From: AP-15 sp963787425
GTDB taxonomy: Bacteria; Pseudomonadota; Alphaproteobacteria; ATCC43930; CGMCC-115725
Length of the DNA: 64,000 nucleotides
NCBI GenBank assembly: GCA_963787425.1
Contig: CAWBCV010000011.1
Coordinates: 86,882 to 150,881, forward strand
Reading direction: 5' to 3'
Part shown: one piece after another, positions 43,539 to 52,560 of the stretch
How positions within the stretch are numbered: position 1 is the stretch's first letter
Layout: the number at the start of each line of letters is the position of its first letter
Made by a program: the position numbers and the translations under genes
The notes under the pieces: model-generated
The model's database searches: none
What the model saw: the letters and a program-made list of their open reading frames with translations, nothing else
What the model was told of the DNA's origin: nothing

Positions 43539-43567
43539 GACTTTCTGTTCCGCCGCTACCCAAACCC
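43539..43567. repeat. 29-bp direct repeat, left copy
   Basis: Starts GACTTTCTGTTCCGCCGCTA; matches 44876-44904 with three mismatches, same orientation. The two copies bracket the VOC and TetR genes. Confidence 0.6.
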
Positions 43568-43617
43568 TTACTCCGCTTCTCGCTATGACCGCAGATTCGA
43601 TGTCAGCCAACGGGAAT

Positions 43618-44052
43618 CTAGACGGATAATTCTTCTGTGTGGCTGGTATAGACCGTTATGCCATTGCCATCAGGATCGACCAACTGGAAGTAGTCGTGAC
43701 CAAAGAATTGGTCTTGAGCAATTGCATCTACCGACAATCCCTTTTCCATTAGAGTCGCCCTATACAGTTCCAGATCGCTCCTAGACTTGCCGTCAATCAT
43801 CAAGTCGAGTTGTTCGTTAAAAGAAGCGCCGCCGCGCTGGCCAAGATGGCTAGAACTTAGTGAAGATGTCAATTCATCGTTTTTACTGACAAGCAAAATG
43901 TGTGTTCCACCTCGCAATTCGACGACAGCTAAATCGGGATATATTTCAAATGGGCGCAAGCCCAATTTTGTATAAACTTGATAACTAATATCAATATCAC
44001 TAACCTTCATGACAAAATGTCCGAAGGCTACTGTTGGTAAACTGTTGTTCAT
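43618..44052 (-). CDS. VOC-family protein (bleomycin-resistance-like)
   Basis: A 144-residue one-domain VOC protein: FGHFVMKVSDIDISYQVYTK carries the first histidine, HDYFQLVDPDGNGITVY the last strand. The composition is more AT-rich than the chromosome. AGGAGT lies 9 bases before ATG 44052, rejecting a 21-residue extension. It is divergent from a TetR gene that probably controls it. Confidence 0.85.
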   Translation of the reverse strand: MNNSLPTVAFGHFVMKVSDIDISYQVYTKLGLRPFEIYPDLAVVELRGGTHILLVSKNDELTSSLSSSHLGQRGGASFNEQLDLMIDGKSRSDLELYRATLMEKGLSVDAIAQDQFFGHDYFQLVDPDGNGITVYTSHTEELSV

Positions 44053-44218
44053 AGTTCTGTTACTCCTATTCAACATATTGCGCTTTCGTTGATTGATTAG
44101 GTGTCCAGTTGTCACTATTGTTCAACGAACACGAACGAAGACGGACCGATATAGACAAACAGCCCTGCCAAACGGAGAGACCAGCTTCCACGGCGCGCAC
44201 CGCCGTGGTAATCCGACC

Positions 44219-44258
44219 CATCAGTCGGAAATAGTTATGCGACTGATCAGTCGGAAAT
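44219..44258. promoter_or_regulatory. Candidate TetR operator
   Basis: A perfect 14-bp palindrome CGACTGATCAGTCG (44240-44253) and a direct repeat ATCAGTCGGAAAT at 44220-44232 and 44246-44258, placed just before the TetR coding start and in the VOC-TetR divergent gap. Confidence 0.55.
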
Positions 44259-44272
44259 GCAAGGGGCTAAAT

Positions 44273-44863
44273 TTGACGCGGAAAAAGGAAATTGATCGGG
44301 ACCGGATATTGGATGCCGCCGAGAGCGTGATCCTCGATTCCGGCGGCCGAACTTTCACGCTCGATGCCGTCGCCGAGCGTGCGGGGATCAGCAAGGGTGG
44401 TCTCGTTTACAGCTTCGCGACCAAGGACGGGTTGGTTCGCGCGGCGTTGGAGCGAGAAGTGTCGCGCTTTCAAGACGCGGTGCGCCAACGGCTCGGCGAC
44501 AAGCCGGTTGACCCTTTCGAGATGGTCCTAGCCCACATCGAGGAAGCGCTCGATGAGGACGACGCCACGACCCGCAAGGCGGCTTTTCTTGTGACCGCGC
44601 TGGTGCACGCCCCCGATATGATGGAGCCCGCGCGTCGCTATTACCGAACGCTGCTCGATCCGCTCCTGTCCAAATCAGGCGATGCCCATAACGTTCGTCA
44701 CGCTTTGCTGGCCATTGAAGGACTTTTCCTGCTCCGGGGACTGGGCTTCGTCGAGTTCTCGGCAGAGGAGCACAGATCCGTCCTGCTGCACGCGCGCGAT
44801 ATCGTTATCGCGGTCTTGGCCAAGCATCGGGCATCCGCCCGCAACGCTCTTGGACCAAAATGA
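44273..44863 (+). CDS. TetR-family transcriptional regulator
   Basis: 196 residues from TTG 44273, chosen because AAGGGG precedes it by 6 bases and the operator-like palindrome then lies upstream. ATG 44237 is in frame and would place the palindrome inside the gene. The N-terminal helix-turn-helix reads FTLDAVAERAGISKGGLVYSF; the C-terminal domain is of the TetR_C type found with multidrug regulators. Confidence 0.82.
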   Translation: MTRKKEIDRDRILDAAESVILDSGGRTFTLDAVAERAGISKGGLVYSFATKDGLVRAALEREVSRFQDAVRQRLGDKPVDPFEMVLAHIEEALDEDDATTRKAAFLVTALVHAPDMMEPARRYYRTLLDPLLSKSGDAHNVRHALLAIEGLFLLRGLGFVEFSAEEHRSVLLHARDIVIAVLAKHRASARNALGPK

Positions 44864-44875
44864 CGCGCTCAATCC

Positions 44876-44904
44876 GACTTTCTGTTCCGCTGCTACTCAG
44901 ACCC
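44876..44904. repeat. 29-bp direct repeat, right copy
   Basis: Starts GACTTTCTGTTCCGCTGCTA; pairs with 43539-43567. It falls in the 5' extension of the GrpB reading frame, upstream of the likely start. Confidence 0.6.
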
Positions 44905-44946
44905 CGAGCACTAGCAACCATCGCTCGGATGTGCGATTGGCTAGAA

Positions 44947-45528
44947 ATGGCCGGGCCGATCATCGAGATAGTCCCGTATCGCACGCAATGGCGATCTCAA
45001 TATGCAGTGCTCGCCGCTTCGCTGTGCGACGCCTTGGGCGATGCCGTGATTGCTCTCCACCATATTGGGTCGACGGCGGTTCCCGATCTCGTCGCCAAAG
45101 ACGTCATTGATATTCAGCTTACGGTCGCAAGCTTAGCCGACTACCCGTATCAAAGGATCGAAGCAGAAGGTTTTGAACTTGGCAAGCTGACGACAGATCA
45201 CTGTCCTCCGGGGCTCACCCTGCCCCGTCAAGAACTTGCAAAGCGATTCTACAAGTACAGGCACAGTGCGGCGAATTTTCATGTCCGAGAACGCGGGCGT
45301 TTCAATCAGCGCTACCCACTGCTTTGTCGGGACTACTTGCGGACGCATAAAATGGCTGCCGCCGCATATGGTGAAATCAAACAGCAGCTTGCCAAATATT
45401 TTCCGAACGACCCGGATGCCTACTACGCGATCAAAGACCCGACGTTTGACATCCTCATGGCCGGGGCCACGGAATGGGCGACCGCCACGAATTGGCGAGA
45501 ACCGGTCAGCGATTGGGCCCGCCTCTGA
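44947..45528 (+). CDS. GrpB-family (UPF0157) protein
   Basis: 193 residues from ATG 44947 (44929 possible). VPYRTQWRSQYAVLAASL, HHIGSTAVPDLVAKDVIDIQ and FHVRERGRFNQRYPLLCRDYL are the conserved nucleotidyltransferase-like segments of GrpB. Biochemical role not established. Confidence 0.85.
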   Translation: MAGPIIEIVPYRTQWRSQYAVLAASLCDALGDAVIALHHIGSTAVPDLVAKDVIDIQLTVASLADYPYQRIEAEGFELGKLTTDHCPPGLTLPRQELAKRFYKYRHSAANFHVRERGRFNQRYPLLCRDYLRTHKMAAAAYGEIKQQLAKYFPNDPDAYYAIKDPTFDILMAGATEWATATNWREPVSDWARL

Positions 45529-45568
45529 TTCAGCCCTACTTGTGCAAGTATCAAGAGTTTCGGCAAAA

Positions 45569-45605
45569 GTTAACGCCCTTGTGAAATCAAGGGGTTGCAG
45601 TTAAC
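45569..45605. promoter_or_regulatory. Nested palindromic site upstream of the serine recombinase
   Basis: Two GTTAAC palindromes (45569-45574, 45600-45605) flank a CCCTTG-TGAAAT-CAAGGG inverted repeat. The site ends 7 bases before the recombinase ATG. It could be the crossover (res-like) site or an operator of the recombinase. Confidence 0.5.
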
Positions 45606-45612
45606 ATAAGAT

Positions 45613-46194
45613 ATGACCGAAACGCACCCCGAAAAACGGCTTATCGGCTATGCCCGCGTCTCCACTTACGGGCAGACCCTCGATAGCCAGCTTGAGCAGC
45701 TTCGCAAGGCTGGATGCAGCAGTCGGAACATCTACCGCGAGAAAGTGACCGGCGCACGGCCCGACCGGCGCGAACTTAATCGGATGCTCGGCAAGCTGGC
45801 CCCCGGCGACGTGGTGACGGTGACGCGGATTGACCGCCTAGCGCGCAGCACCTTCGATCTGTTCGGCATCGTCAAGCGCATCGTCGACGCCAAGGCGCAG
45901 TTTCGATCCTTGGCCGAACCGTGGGCCGACAGCACCAGCAGCACCGGGCGGTTGATGCTGGCGGTTCTTGGCGGACTGGCCGATGTTGAGCGCGATTTAA
46001 TCCGCACCCGCACCGCCGAAGGCCGGAGCCGCGCCACGGCCCAAGGAAAGGCCATGGGCCGACCCCCTTCCCTTACACCGGCCCAACAGAAAGAAGCCAC
46101 CAGACGCCGCGCGCAGGGCGCTACGTTGAAGGAATTGGCCGAGAGCTACGACCGCAGCATAACCACCATGCGCCGCGCCACCCGCGCCGCATAA
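45613..46194 (+). CDS. Small serine recombinase (resolvase/invertase family)
   Basis: 193 residues. IGYARVSTYGQTLDSQ carries the catalytic serine (S17); VVTVTRIDRLARSTFDL and GRLMLAVLGGLADVERDLI complete the catalytic domain. A C-terminal helix-turn-helix (TLKELAESYDRSITTMRRA) follows. Likely a Tn3-type resolvase or invertase left from a transposon; no Tn3 transposase is in the window. Confidence 0.92.
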   Translation: MTETHPEKRLIGYARVSTYGQTLDSQLEQLRKAGCSSRNIYREKVTGARPDRRELNRMLGKLAPGDVVTVTRIDRLARSTFDLFGIVKRIVDAKAQFRSLAEPWADSTSSTGRLMLAVLGGLADVERDLIRTRTAEGRSRATAQGKAMGRPPSLTPAQQKEATRRRAQGATLKELAESYDRSITTMRRATRAA

Positions 46195-46255
46195 GCATTC
46201 CAACCAGTATTCGGGGCCAGCTTGCGCAATACGCGAGCAGACACAAGATTAGACC

Positions 46256-46824
46256 ATGCCAAGAAAGCCTAAACCGCCCCTACCCTCCGCTGTTGCCGCC
46301 GAGATCCCAAAGCGCCTGCACAACCTCGCTGAGGCATTTTACTTTGCCGGGATTTTTCGAGTGCAGGATTTTATGCTGGCGGTGCCGCGCCGAACCAACA
46401 TAATAAAATCTCACGGGCGTTGGACGGCATAAGAAATAACACGCGTAATCAGGTTGATGCGCCTCCGCTGGTCAATTTCGCGTTCTCTATTGAACTCTAT
46501 ATAAAGCTGCTTCGCTTTCTTGTGGACGGTCAGTTGATGCAAGGTCACAATCTCCGCGACCTCTTTATTGAATTAGATAAGACTTCGCCGAAGGTTGGTA
46601 CAACAGCCATTCGCCAGCACCGCTATGCGCGCGGCGACCGGGACAAGTTTATGGAGTACTTAAATGACACGAAATCGATTTTCGAGGACTGGCGCTACGC
46701 TTACGAAAACAAATTCTTGATAGCGGTGCCGGACAATGTGCATGCGCTCGCCGATGCATTCCGCGCGGCCATGAGGGAATTGCACCCTAACCAGCACAGC
46801 ACCTTCGAAGACAAATCGCGTTAA
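46256..46824 (+). pseudogene. HEPN-like hypothetical protein, probably frameshifted
   Basis: One frame from ATG 46256 (PLPSAVAAEIPKRLHNLAEA) ends at about 46430. A second frame, beginning near 46420, carries VNFAFSIELYIKLLRFLVDG and QGHNLRDLFIELDK, the helical pattern of HEPN-type proteins, and runs to 46824. A single indel near 46400 would join them. If the indel is a sequencing error the gene is intact. Confidence 0.6.
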
Positions 46825-46831
46825 GGGCGTA

Positions 46832-47200
46832 ATGCGACATTTCAAAAAAGTTGCGCTAGGCTCTAACCTACTAAATGTAGTTCTGGCCTTAACCGCCTCT
46901 TTGCTGATCAGTTCAGCGGAAGCAGCGCAGCCGGGCAGCTATAATATGCTCGGTGTGGGAACCATTTCATGCGGGGCGTGGACAGCATCGCGGCGCGAGG
47001 GACGGGCATCGCTTTCCGAACAGTGGATTTTGGGCTTCCTCTCCGGGGTTGGTTACGAGGCCGGGGGAGGGGATGGAAACCCCCTGAACGGCGTCGACGC
47101 CGATGCCGTCTGGGCTTGGATGGATAACTACTGCCGAGCCAATCCTCTAGATCGCATCGCAAAGGCCGCTGCAGCATTCGACGCAGCACATCCTCGCTGA
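46832..47200 (+). CDS. Exported hypothetical protein (Rap1a/HdeA-like)
   Basis: 122 residues with a Sec signal ending near SSAEAA. The mature domain has ISCGAWTASRREG, WILGFLSGVGYEAG and MDNYCRANPLDRIAKAAAAF, with two cysteines positioned as in small periplasmic helical proteins found widely in Rhizobiales. Function unknown. Confidence 0.72.
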   Translation: MRHFKKVALGSNLLNVVLALTASLLISSAEAAQPGSYNMLGVGTISCGAWTASRREGRASLSEQWILGFLSGVGYEAGGGDGNPLNGVDADAVWAWMDNYCRANPLDRIAKAAAAFDAAHPR

Positions 47201-48334
47201 CTTTCCATAAGCGCCATTTCACGACAGACAAAGGAACGGCACCACCCGTTAGACCTGTTGCAGGACAGCGGGCAATTCTCGACCCTGATGGGGTGGGAGC
47301 CACGGCTCATGGCGAATGCTATGCCAACAACACCGGAGGGGTTCGTATGGCAGATGAACAGGCCTTTTCCGCGTTCTTCGAGTGAGTTTGCTCGCGAGCA
47401 ATTTTCCAGAACGTCGATTCCGCGCCAAACACCAGCCAGAAATCGCTAGCTGTATTGTGACGGATGCAGGGCCAGCCTTTCGACTGGCCCCGCATCGATC
47501 ACAGTAGGATTTTCAGCAGCGCGGCCAGTGCGAAAACACAAGCCGCGAGATCGATCTTAACTGTGACCGAAATCCGGAGTGAGGGGCGCATTTTGCCCAA
47601 CCCTTCCGGGTCTCAGCGCGCCGCAGACCCTTAAGGTTTGCGGGGTTGGCCCCCATCAAACGAATAAGCCGTCGTTTATGGGCGCATCGGCTCACTTCCC
47701 GCGTTCTAGAATCGCGTCGAGTGATCCGCGTTGGACTCCCCGGAAGATGTCAGCAGTACGCCAAACACCTCTGCCGGGTCGCGGTACCGCAGGTATCCCC
47801 TTGGCTGCCCGAACGTCCAATTCGGGGCCTTGAGGGCCGCAGCAAGTGTAAGATTGTTGGTACCCGGTTAATTTTCCATAGTCGCGCCATCAGAATGCAG
47901 TCTCGGCTGCGGCGAGAGCAGCCGCCGTGAATTTTTCCATAACGTCCAAATCATGCGACACGCCCTTGTGCCTGCGGCGCAAGCGGCGTGCTGCGTTTGA
48001 CTCGTCGCCGGTCACTCCGCACGCCGCTTGCAAAAAAAGATGTCGGCAACGTGTGATTTTCCAGAAAGGGGATTATGCGACTTTACGACCGCACCCCGCC
48101 GCTCGGATCACCCGGCACCCGCAAAACGCGCGTCGCAACGGGCACCGCTGCGCCGCTATCATCGTCACACGAATGAGCTTACTCGCTCCGGCTGGCTCCC
48201 GGCCCGAGGACAAGCGTGCAGAAGCCGCCCGCTCATTCGTCCGAACACGGAGGCCGCATGCGCCGCTCGTGGAGGCCCGCGCTATCGCGCAGGCCGAGCT
48301 TGACGCCAAACGCGTTCGACGCCGTACCAGCGCG
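47201..48334. other. Long stretch without a convincing gene
   Basis: Over 1.1 kb. Several open frames exist but have arginine/proline-rich low-complexity translations without recognisable family features. A frame at 48173-48466 (MSLLAPAGSRPEDKRAEAAR) is the least implausible. The stretch is probably decayed accessory DNA. Confidence 0.5.
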
Positions 48335-48849
48335 CTACTGAGGTATCGGGAAATTTGTAACGCTCACCCAAATCCACGGAGGTGCGTCGCTGAACGCTCG
48401 CTGTGCAACGACCTCCCCAAGGGCCGTGAGAATTGGCGGGCCGCCGGGTTCAGTCAGATCAATTGAAATGTACGTTTCGTATCTCTTTGAGCTTAATATA
48501 CTGGCTGGCACTTCCATCACTTCGGAAAACGCGGCAGGATCACAAATCACGCCGCTGGCTCGTGGCTCTCCAGAAGCAATATAGGCCGTGTAATTAAAGT
48601 TTCCGAACCTTTGAAATCAGAATTTGGCTTCTGTCGCTGCGCGGGAAATATTTTTTTGTCAAAGCTCTTATGGTGACGCCTGCCGTCCTTGTGATGGCTC
48701 CCGTGTGGGTTCCATTTCTGCCAGTCCGGCCCTGACCTTCCGGTTGGGAACACATAGTAGATATCACTAAGTCTCGCGCGCCTGATGCGTATCCATAGAA
48801 ACAAGTCGTGCCCGTCACGAATCGCCACGGCGAACATACGTTCCATCAT
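48335..48849 (-). pseudogene. Hypothetical protein gene split by one frameshift
   Basis: The upstream part encodes MMERMFAVAIRDGHDLFLWI, SGPDWQKWNPHGSHHKDGR and HHKSFDKKIFPAQRQKPNSD; the downstream part, in another frame from about 48550, encodes VICDPAAFSEVMEVPASIL and TYISIDLTEPGG. Both read like one continuous protein of about 170 residues. They overlap by GTGA, so two coupled genes cannot be excluded. Confidence 0.65.
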
Positions 48850-48920
48850 CAAGTCTCCCACCGCGTGGCTCCAATTTGGCGATTTTCCAGAATCCACCTT
48901 TCGCGACGCCATTGTGTAAG

Positions 48921-50784
48921 CGCAATATAGAGATGACACCCCTCTGCAAGATAGAGGTGACACACCCCCGGGTTTTGGGGTCCCGGGAGGTGCGCCGTGG
49001 CGGTGTTGTCGATGAGCAAGCAGGAGTTCGGCCGTCTTGAGGCGCTGTTGCGGGTGCAGTCGGGTCGCCTGCGTGTCAGTGACGCCTGTGTGCTGATCGG
49101 CTTACAGCGGCGTCAGGTGTTTCGCCTGCTGCGCGGTCTCAAGCAGGACGGTGCCACGAGCTTGCTTTCCAAGCGGCGCGGCAAACCCAGTAACCATCGG
49201 TTGCCCGCTGAGGTTCGCACCCTGGCGCTATCGATTGTGCGGGAGCGGTATTCCGATTTTGGCCCGAGCTTGGCGGCGGAGAAGCTGGCAGAGCATCACG
49301 GCTGCTCGGTGTCGCGCGAGACCTTGCGCGGTTGGATGATAGCAGATGGGCTGTGGCAGGATCGTCGGCATCGCCTACCCTCGCCGCATCAGCCGCGCCG
49401 GCGGCGAGATTGCCTGGGCGAACTGGTACAGATCGACGGCTCGGAGCACGCCTGGTTCGAGGATCGCGGCCCGCCGTGCACGCTGCTGGCTTTCGTGGAT
49501 GATGCGACGAGCCGGTTGATGCAGCTGCGGTTCGTCGCCTCGGAATCGGCGTTTGATTACTTCCGGACGACCCGCACCTATGTGGAGGAGCATGGCAAGC
49601 CGGTGGCGTTCTACAGCGACAAGCACGGTATTTTCCGGGTAAACAGCAAGGACGCGGCCGGCGGTGACGGCGTGACCCAGTTCGGTCGCGCACTGTTGGC
49701 GCTGAACATCGACATCATCTGTGCCAACAGTCCGCAGGCAAAGGGGCGCATCGAACGCGCGTTTGGCACGTTGCAGGACCGGATGGTCAAGGAACTGCGG
49801 CTAGCGGAAGTCTCCTCGATGGCCGCGGCGAACGCCTGGCTGCCTGGGTTCATCACCGCCTACAACACGCGTTTCGGCCGCGACCCGGCGAATGCCAAGA
49901 ACCTGCATCGGCCGCTGGCGCAAACCGATGATCTGGACGAGATCCTGGCTTGGCGCGAAGAGCGTACAGTGACGCGCAACCTGACCCTGCACTACGACCG
50001 GATGATGCTTCTACTGGACCCGACGTCACTCGCCCGCGGGTTGGTACGCAAGAAGGTCGAGGTGGTGAACTACCCGGACGGACGGTTCGCGGTTCAGTTC
50101 AACGGAACAGCGCTCGGTTTCAAGGTGTTCGACAAGATCCAGACCGTACAGCCCGGCGCGATCGTCGACAACAAGCGGCTGTCGGCCGTGTTGGAGCAGG
50201 TCAAGGCGCAGCAGGCCGCCTACCCGGCGCGACAGCAGCGCGGGCACCTTGCGCGGCAGCGACCGCCGAACAACCTCGAGGCGCCGGGTCTGCCGTCAAA
50301 GGGGCGCGCACCACGCCACCGTGCTGCCGCGGCTGCGGCCTGAGGCAGCGATCCGCATCGAGGGGCTGATTGTCACCGCGCCTTCTGTTGTATTCCGTTT
50401 AGCGGAGATGCCGCTCGCCAAGCCGGCCACCATCGCGCGGTGGCCAGGTGGGTTTTTCAGGTATCAGGAGATCTACCCCGATGGCTCGCGGAAGTGGTGG
50501 CTCGGCAACCGCCGAGTGGCGGGAGCCGACCCGTTCCGATCAGCTCCCAATCCATCGGAGTGAGTCTCCAACCGGCTATTCCTCGGCGGGTTGCTCCCCA
50601 GCAGAGCCCGCTTCCGCTTCACCAGTCACCGACAATAGTAGCCCAAATCCAATCCAGCGAGCCAATCAAATTGCGCTGCTCAACTTCACTGCGCGATGCA
50701 GGCAAACTCGCGCTCCTCGTGCCCTTGCCAAGCGCGCGGAATGTCATCTCTACTTTGCACGCCGGGTGACATTTCTATCTTGCA
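48921..50784 (+). mobile_element. IS1202-like (ISNCY) insertion sequence with doubled ends
   Basis: Each end has two tandem copies of a 19-21 bp motif of the type TGCAAGATAGAGGTGACAC. Left: 48921-48941 and 48945-48963. Right, in reverse complement: 50764-50784 and about 50738-50759. They enclose one transposase gene. The exact outer boundaries and target duplication could not be fixed. Confidence 0.75.
48997..50343 (+). CDS. ISNCY/IS1202-family transposase
   Basis: 448 residues. The N-terminal helix-turn-helix (LRVSDACVLIGLQRRQVFRL) is followed by an rve-type catalytic core: VQIDGSEHAWFEDRGP (first Asp), FYSDKHGIFRVN (second Asp), NSPQAKGRIERAFGTLQDR (Glu). An alanine/arginine-rich tail ends it. 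Intact. Confidence 0.92.
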   Translation: MAVLSMSKQEFGRLEALLRVQSGRLRVSDACVLIGLQRRQVFRLLRGLKQDGATSLLSKRRGKPSNHRLPAEVRTLALSIVRERYSDFGPSLAAEKLAEHHGCSVSRETLRGWMIADGLWQDRRHRLPSPHQPRRRRDCLGELVQIDGSEHAWFEDRGPPCTLLAFVDDATSRLMQLRFVASESAFDYFRTTRTYVEEHGKPVAFYSDKHGIFRVNSKDAAGGDGVTQFGRALLALNIDIICANSPQAKGRIERAFGTLQDRMVKELRLAEVSSMAAANAWLPGFITAYNTRFGRDPANAKNLHRPLAQTDDLDEILAWREERTVTRNLTLHYDRMMLLLDPTSLARGLVRKKVEVVNYPDGRFAVQFNGTALGFKVFDKIQTVQPGAIVDNKRLSAVLEQVKAQQAAYPARQQRGHLARQRPPNNLEAPGLPSKGRAPRHRAAAAAA

Positions 50785-50792
50785 CTGACACA

Positions 50793-50821
50793 TTGACAAG
50801 TGTACGGTGTAAGCGTACACT
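50793..50821 (+). promoter_or_regulatory. higBA promoter with palindromic operator
   Basis: TTGACA (50793-50798), 17-bp spacer, TACACT (50816-50821). The inverted repeat GTGTAC (50800-50805) / GTACAC (50815-50820) lies inside the promoter. A start about 7 bases after the -10 would make higB nearly leaderless. HigA is the expected repressor. Confidence 0.7.
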
Positions 50822-50830
50822 CCTCCATGC

Positions 50831-51115
50831 ATGATCATTCGGAGCGTCCGGCACCGGGGCCTGTTGCGCCTCATCGAAGACGACGACAGCCGGGAACTCC
50901 GCAAGGACCTTGTGCGGCGGCTGCGCAACATCCTCGCGGTGCTGATCGCGGCGGCCGACATCAGCGGTGTTGTCGGGCCGCCCGGCTGGCGCGTTCACCA
51001 GTTGAGGGGCGACCGCGCCGGCACATGGAGCATTTCGGTCAGCGGCAATTGGCGGCTGACCTTCGACATCCGGCAGGGTGAAATCTGCAACCTCGATTTG
51101 GAGGACTATCACTGA
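50831..51115 (+). CDS. higB: HigB-type mRNA interferase toxin
   Basis: A 94-residue RelE-superfamily toxin of the HigB-1 branch. MIIRSVRHRGLLRLIEDDDS, PPGWRVHQLRGDRAGTWSIS and NWRLTFDIRQGEICNLDLEDYH are characteristic. It cuts mRNA on the ribosome. Toxin-first order, with the stop overlapping the higA start (TGATG). Confidence 0.93.
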   Translation: MIIRSVRHRGLLRLIEDDDSRELRKDLVRRLRNILAVLIAAADISGVVGPPGWRVHQLRGDRAGTWSISVSGNWRLTFDIRQGEICNLDLEDYH

Positions 51116-51438
51116 TGACCCGCGCACCCGCCAGAGTAGGAATGGCCCCGCCGCATCCAGGCGCGTTCATCCGTGAGGAAATTCTCGACGAGCTCGGGCT
51201 GACGGTCAGTGAGGCGGCGAAGGTGCTGGACGTGCGCCGCGCGACACTCTCCGACCTCATCAACGGCAGCGCCGCGTTGTCGGCGGAAATGGCGCTGCGG
51301 ATCGAGAAGGCGTTCGGCGTGAAGATGGAAACGCTGTTGAACATGCAGGCATGGCACGACGCTTACGCGATGCGCAAACGTGCTGGCGAGATCACCGTCA
51401 AACCCTACCGACGGCCCCCCGCCCCCGAACCGGGCTGA
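51115..51438 (+). CDS. higA: HigA-type antitoxin (XRE family)
   Basis: 107 residues. HPGAFIREEILDELGLTVSE starts the typical HigA helix-turn-helix (VSEAAKVLDVRRATLSDLIN). It neutralises HigB and represses the promoter. It lies behind the IS1202-like element. Confidence 0.93.
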   Translation: MTRAPARVGMAPPHPGAFIREEILDELGLTVSEAAKVLDVRRATLSDLINGSAALSAEMALRIEKAFGVKMETLLNMQAWHDAYAMRKRAGEITVKPYRRPPAPEPG

Positions 51439-51616
51439 CCGGCGGGCTTGGCGTGGAGACGGCGGAAGGTTTCAGGTTAGCTCCACTCGGCAACAGAGAG
51501 CATAAGCCGCGGGGCGGGCCGAAAACCTAAGATGATGACTCCCGCGCCGATGAAGCCCCTATAAAGCCAGTTCCGCGACTTTTGACAGGAGCATGCCGGG
51601 AGCGCAGAAACATTCG

Positions 51617-52491
51617 ATGAACGAAGCTTTAGCTCGCTATCTCGATCAATGGGAATTGTCCCATCCCGAACTCCTCGCAAAGACCTTTACAAGTGATCTC
51701 TACAAGGTGGAGGCGGACGGCCAAACGGCTGTCTTGAAGATATTATCAGCGGCAGGCGCAACGGACGAGCGCAGCGCTGCTGATGTTCTCAAATGGTATC
51801 GCGGCCACGGCGCCATTCAGCTTTTGCGACATGACCTTGGCGCGATGCTGCTCGAATATGTAGATGGCGGAGACCTGACAGAGCTAGTCAAAAACGGCAG
51901 AGACGACGAAGCGGCAAAGATCATTGCCGATGTGCTTAATACGCTCCACTTCGCCAGCCGGTCAGAGATTCCCGGCCACCTCACCCCGTTATCGCAGCGC
52001 TTCAATCTTTGTTCGAGAAGGCGAACCAAGACCGAGAGCAGGGCTCCATTTACAGACGCGGCGCAGCCCTGGCCCGCAATCTGCTGTGCGAGCAAGGCCC
52101 GGCGCATGTTCTCCATGGCGACATCCACCACGAAAATATCCGCCAGCACCCAGAGCGCGGCTGGCTGGCTATCGACCCCAAGGGCTTAATTGGCGAGCGC
52201 GCTTATGATGCGGCCAATGCACTCTGCAACCCCCATTCCCTGCCCAAAATTGTCCAGAACCCCGAAAGGCTGATCCGTCAGGCCGACATCATAGCGACCG
52301 CCCTAGACCTCGACCGCAAACGCCTTCTGTCCTATACCTTCGCCCATGCGTGTCTGTCGGCCTGTTGGTCACTGGAGGACGGTGACGACCCTAGCCACGC
52401 TCTCGCCATGGCCGAGATTACCGAATCCTGCATCAACCCTTACGCACGCTCCCGCCCCGCTCCGCACCGGAATAGTGTGAATTTGTCATAA
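51617..52491 (+). pseudogene. Aminoglycoside/hydroxyurea phosphotransferase-like gene, frameshifted
   Basis: The front frame (from ATG 51617) encodes the kinase N-lobe, including TAVLKILSAAGATDERSAAD and AMLLEYVDGGDL. A missing base near 52005 shifts it to the frame SLFEKANQDREQGSIYRRG, HVLHGDIHHENI (catalytic loop) and WLAIDPKGLIGERAYDAAN. The whole resembles APH(6) streptomycin kinases. It is inactive unless the indel is an error. Confidence 0.82.
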
Positions 52492-52560
52492 TCACTGCTT
52501 CCGCAACACAGGCGCAGTGATTTTCGATACGCGGTTATTGCTCAGTGTCAACCAGGAACC

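Noticed and set aside
47927..48466. 179-codon plus-strand frame
   Set aside because: Cys/Arg-rich, no recognisable motif, overlaps the credible minus-strand gene at its end.
50249..50563. Frame behind the IS1202-like transposase
   Set aside because: Its first third overlaps the transposase in another frame and no family or ribosome site is evident; it lies within the element.
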